DNA of 28,884 bases from Balamuthia mandrillaris (Eukaryota; Discosea; Longamoebia; Balamuthiidae). The translations under genes were made by a program, and so were the position numbers. The stretch's first letter is position 1. Each line of letters starts with the position of its first letter. The stretch spans positions 1 to 28,884 of the forward strand of contig JAVKOQ010000541.1 in assembly GCA_031835245.1 (NCBI GenBank). The letters are read 5' to 3'. The notes below the pieces were generated by a model that saw only the letters and a program-made list of their open reading frames with translations, was not told the origin of the DNA and searched no databases. Below are positions 28,320 to 28,884 of the stretch, one piece after another.

Positions 28320-28375
28320 AGCATGACATGGTGGTGCTGAGGAAAGGCGAGCTGTGAAATTACCCCAATCAACAT
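28051..28375 (-). CDS. ribophorin II / Swp1 C-terminal membrane region
   Basis: Exons 28375-28364 and 28278-28051 give MLIG plus 75 residues. The sequence LGANLRNFPSGV, ALYWLYLNMLQTLGYLALL and TIFFGNRALAALA matches the C-terminal membrane helices of ribophorin II, a subunit of the ER oligosaccharyltransferase (YW..LNM.QTL.YLA.L, GNR.LA). Two hydrophobic helices are visible in exon 2. Homology appears to extend upstream of MLIG (FFRIFPPLLFMLIG, in register with the first C-terminal helix of the human protein as I recall it). There is no ATG upstream in frame before a TGA near 28444, and the large lumenal part is missing. Either this is a minimal 79-residue protein, or it is the last exons of a longer gene with an intron that spans the opposite-strand ORF at 28395-28884. 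The exon end on the 5' side is therefore open. Confidence 0.7.
28281..28318 (-). repeat. (CT)n microsatellite in ribophorin-like intron
   Basis: CT on the sense strand, running into the acceptor CTCAG (28279). Confidence 0.95.
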
Positions 28376-28394
28376 AAAAAGTAGAGGGGGAAAA

Positions 28395-28884
28395 ATGCGG
28401 AAAAATAGGACTCTGCCACGCAAGAGCACTGAATTGATTGACAGTCAGGAGAGGGAACAGGTCCTACGTCGATGGGTGGATCTGGCCATGAAGGAACGTC
28501 TTAGACTGGGGACCCTAAACGGTAATCGTTCGTGGAAGCCCGCTTTGCAAGCTGTGCAAAAAGAGGCAAAGATCCCCGAGTGTTTTGTCAAAGGGGACAA
28601 GCTAAATCAGTTTCTGGAGGAAGCGTTCAAGTTGGCGGTGGAAAAGTATGGGCACCTGAACACTACCACAGTCAAGATTCCTTCTCCCAGGGTGAACCAA
28701 AAGGAGGAGGACGACAGAGGGGCAGAGGATCAGTGTAACTCGGTAGCGGATTCGCCCCGCCGAGAGGAAGGGACAAGTGTTGTGCCCAAGGGGAAGATTG
28801 ATTCGGACTCAGTCAGTGCAGACGGCGTTAAGGAGCGAACCAATAGTCAAGTGGCGCTGCTGTTTGATTGTATTAGCCGTGTTT
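28395..28884 (+). CDS. orphan charged protein, 3' end outside the window
   Basis: The frame from ATG 28395 stays open for 163 codons to the window edge, which is unlikely by chance, and has typical coding composition. It begins MRKNRTLPRKSTELIDSQE; a second in-frame Met at 28488 (MKERLRLGTL) is an alternative start. The first 90 residues are helical and charged (FVKGDKLNQFLEEAFKLAVE). The following part is hydrophilic and acidic (KEEDDRGAEDQ), probably disordered. No family is recognised. The first start lies only 19 bp from the minus-strand ATG of the ribophorin-like gene and overlaps sequence that looks coding on the other strand, so the downstream start at 28488 may be the real one. Confidence 0.6.
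   Translation, partial: MRKNRTLPRKSTELIDSQEREQVLRRWVDLAMKERLRLGTLNGNRSWKPALQAVQKEAKIPECFVKGDKLNQFLEEAFKLAVEKYGHLNTTTVKIPSPRVNQKEEDDRGAEDQCNSVADSPRREEGTSVVPKGKIDSDSVSADGVKERTNSQVALLFDCISRV

Overview
This window is a compact, intron-rich, gene-dense stretch of a eukaryotic nuclear genome. The coding strands can be reassembled by hand into 14 protein genes or gene parts plus one unresolved gene. Most are split by short introns (about 50-200 nt) with GT..AG ends. The gene set (Ras GEF, heterotrimeric G protein alpha, a CIPK/SnRK3-type kinase, full-length animal-type ATP-citrate lyase, mitochondrial Hsp70, a DHHC acyltransferase, a nodulin-like MFS carrier, an eIF4E paralogue, a ribophorin II tail) does not fit plants, fungi or animals neatly. 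A free-living amoeba (Amoebozoa, Acanthamoeba/Balamuthia-like) is my best inference, but it rests on gene content and gene architecture, not on a search.

Layout, left to right: (1) an orphan coiled-coil protein on the minus strand (99-1160), divergent from a peroxisomal-type FAD amine oxidase (+, 1665-3334, 5 exons). (2) ATP-citrate lyase (-, 7721-3423, 11 exons), ending 88 bp from the oxidase stop. (3) A 960-residue Ras guanine-nucleotide exchange factor (-, 11381-8057, 6 exons), divergent from a 592-residue CIPK-like kinase (+, 11665-14406, 12 exons). The kinase is followed in tandem by a G-alpha gene (+, 14774-16632, 7 exons). (4) A single-exon CYTH-like protein (-, 17728-16697). (5) A poorly resolved small plus-strand gene (about 18028-18817) running into a nodulin-like MFS transporter (-, 20950-18774, 8 exons). 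(6) An orphan 132-residue protein (+, 21225-21623) and a DHHC palmitoyltransferase (+, 21840-23352, 7 exons). (7) Mitochondrial Hsp70 (-, 25934-23465, 6 exons). (8) A 936-bp non-coding stretch with a nested inverted repeat. (9) An eIF4E-family protein (+, 26871-27907, 6 exons). (10) The C-terminal membrane part of ribophorin II (-, about 28375-28051), facing an orphan plus-strand open frame that runs out of the window (28395-28884).

Genes are packed as alternating divergent and convergent pairs. Convergent stops are usually 60-145 bp apart with AATAAA signals between them, and divergent starts are 20-940 bp apart. A striking global pattern is that all sixteen long (CT)n microsatellites lie in introns and always have the pyrimidines on the sense strand, most often just behind the 5' splice site. 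The signalling genes (Ras GEF, CIPK-like kinase, G-alpha) are neighbours, but nothing in the sequence shows that they act in one pathway. I saw no CRISPR array, no intact transposon, no virus-like element, no rRNA and no convincing tRNA.
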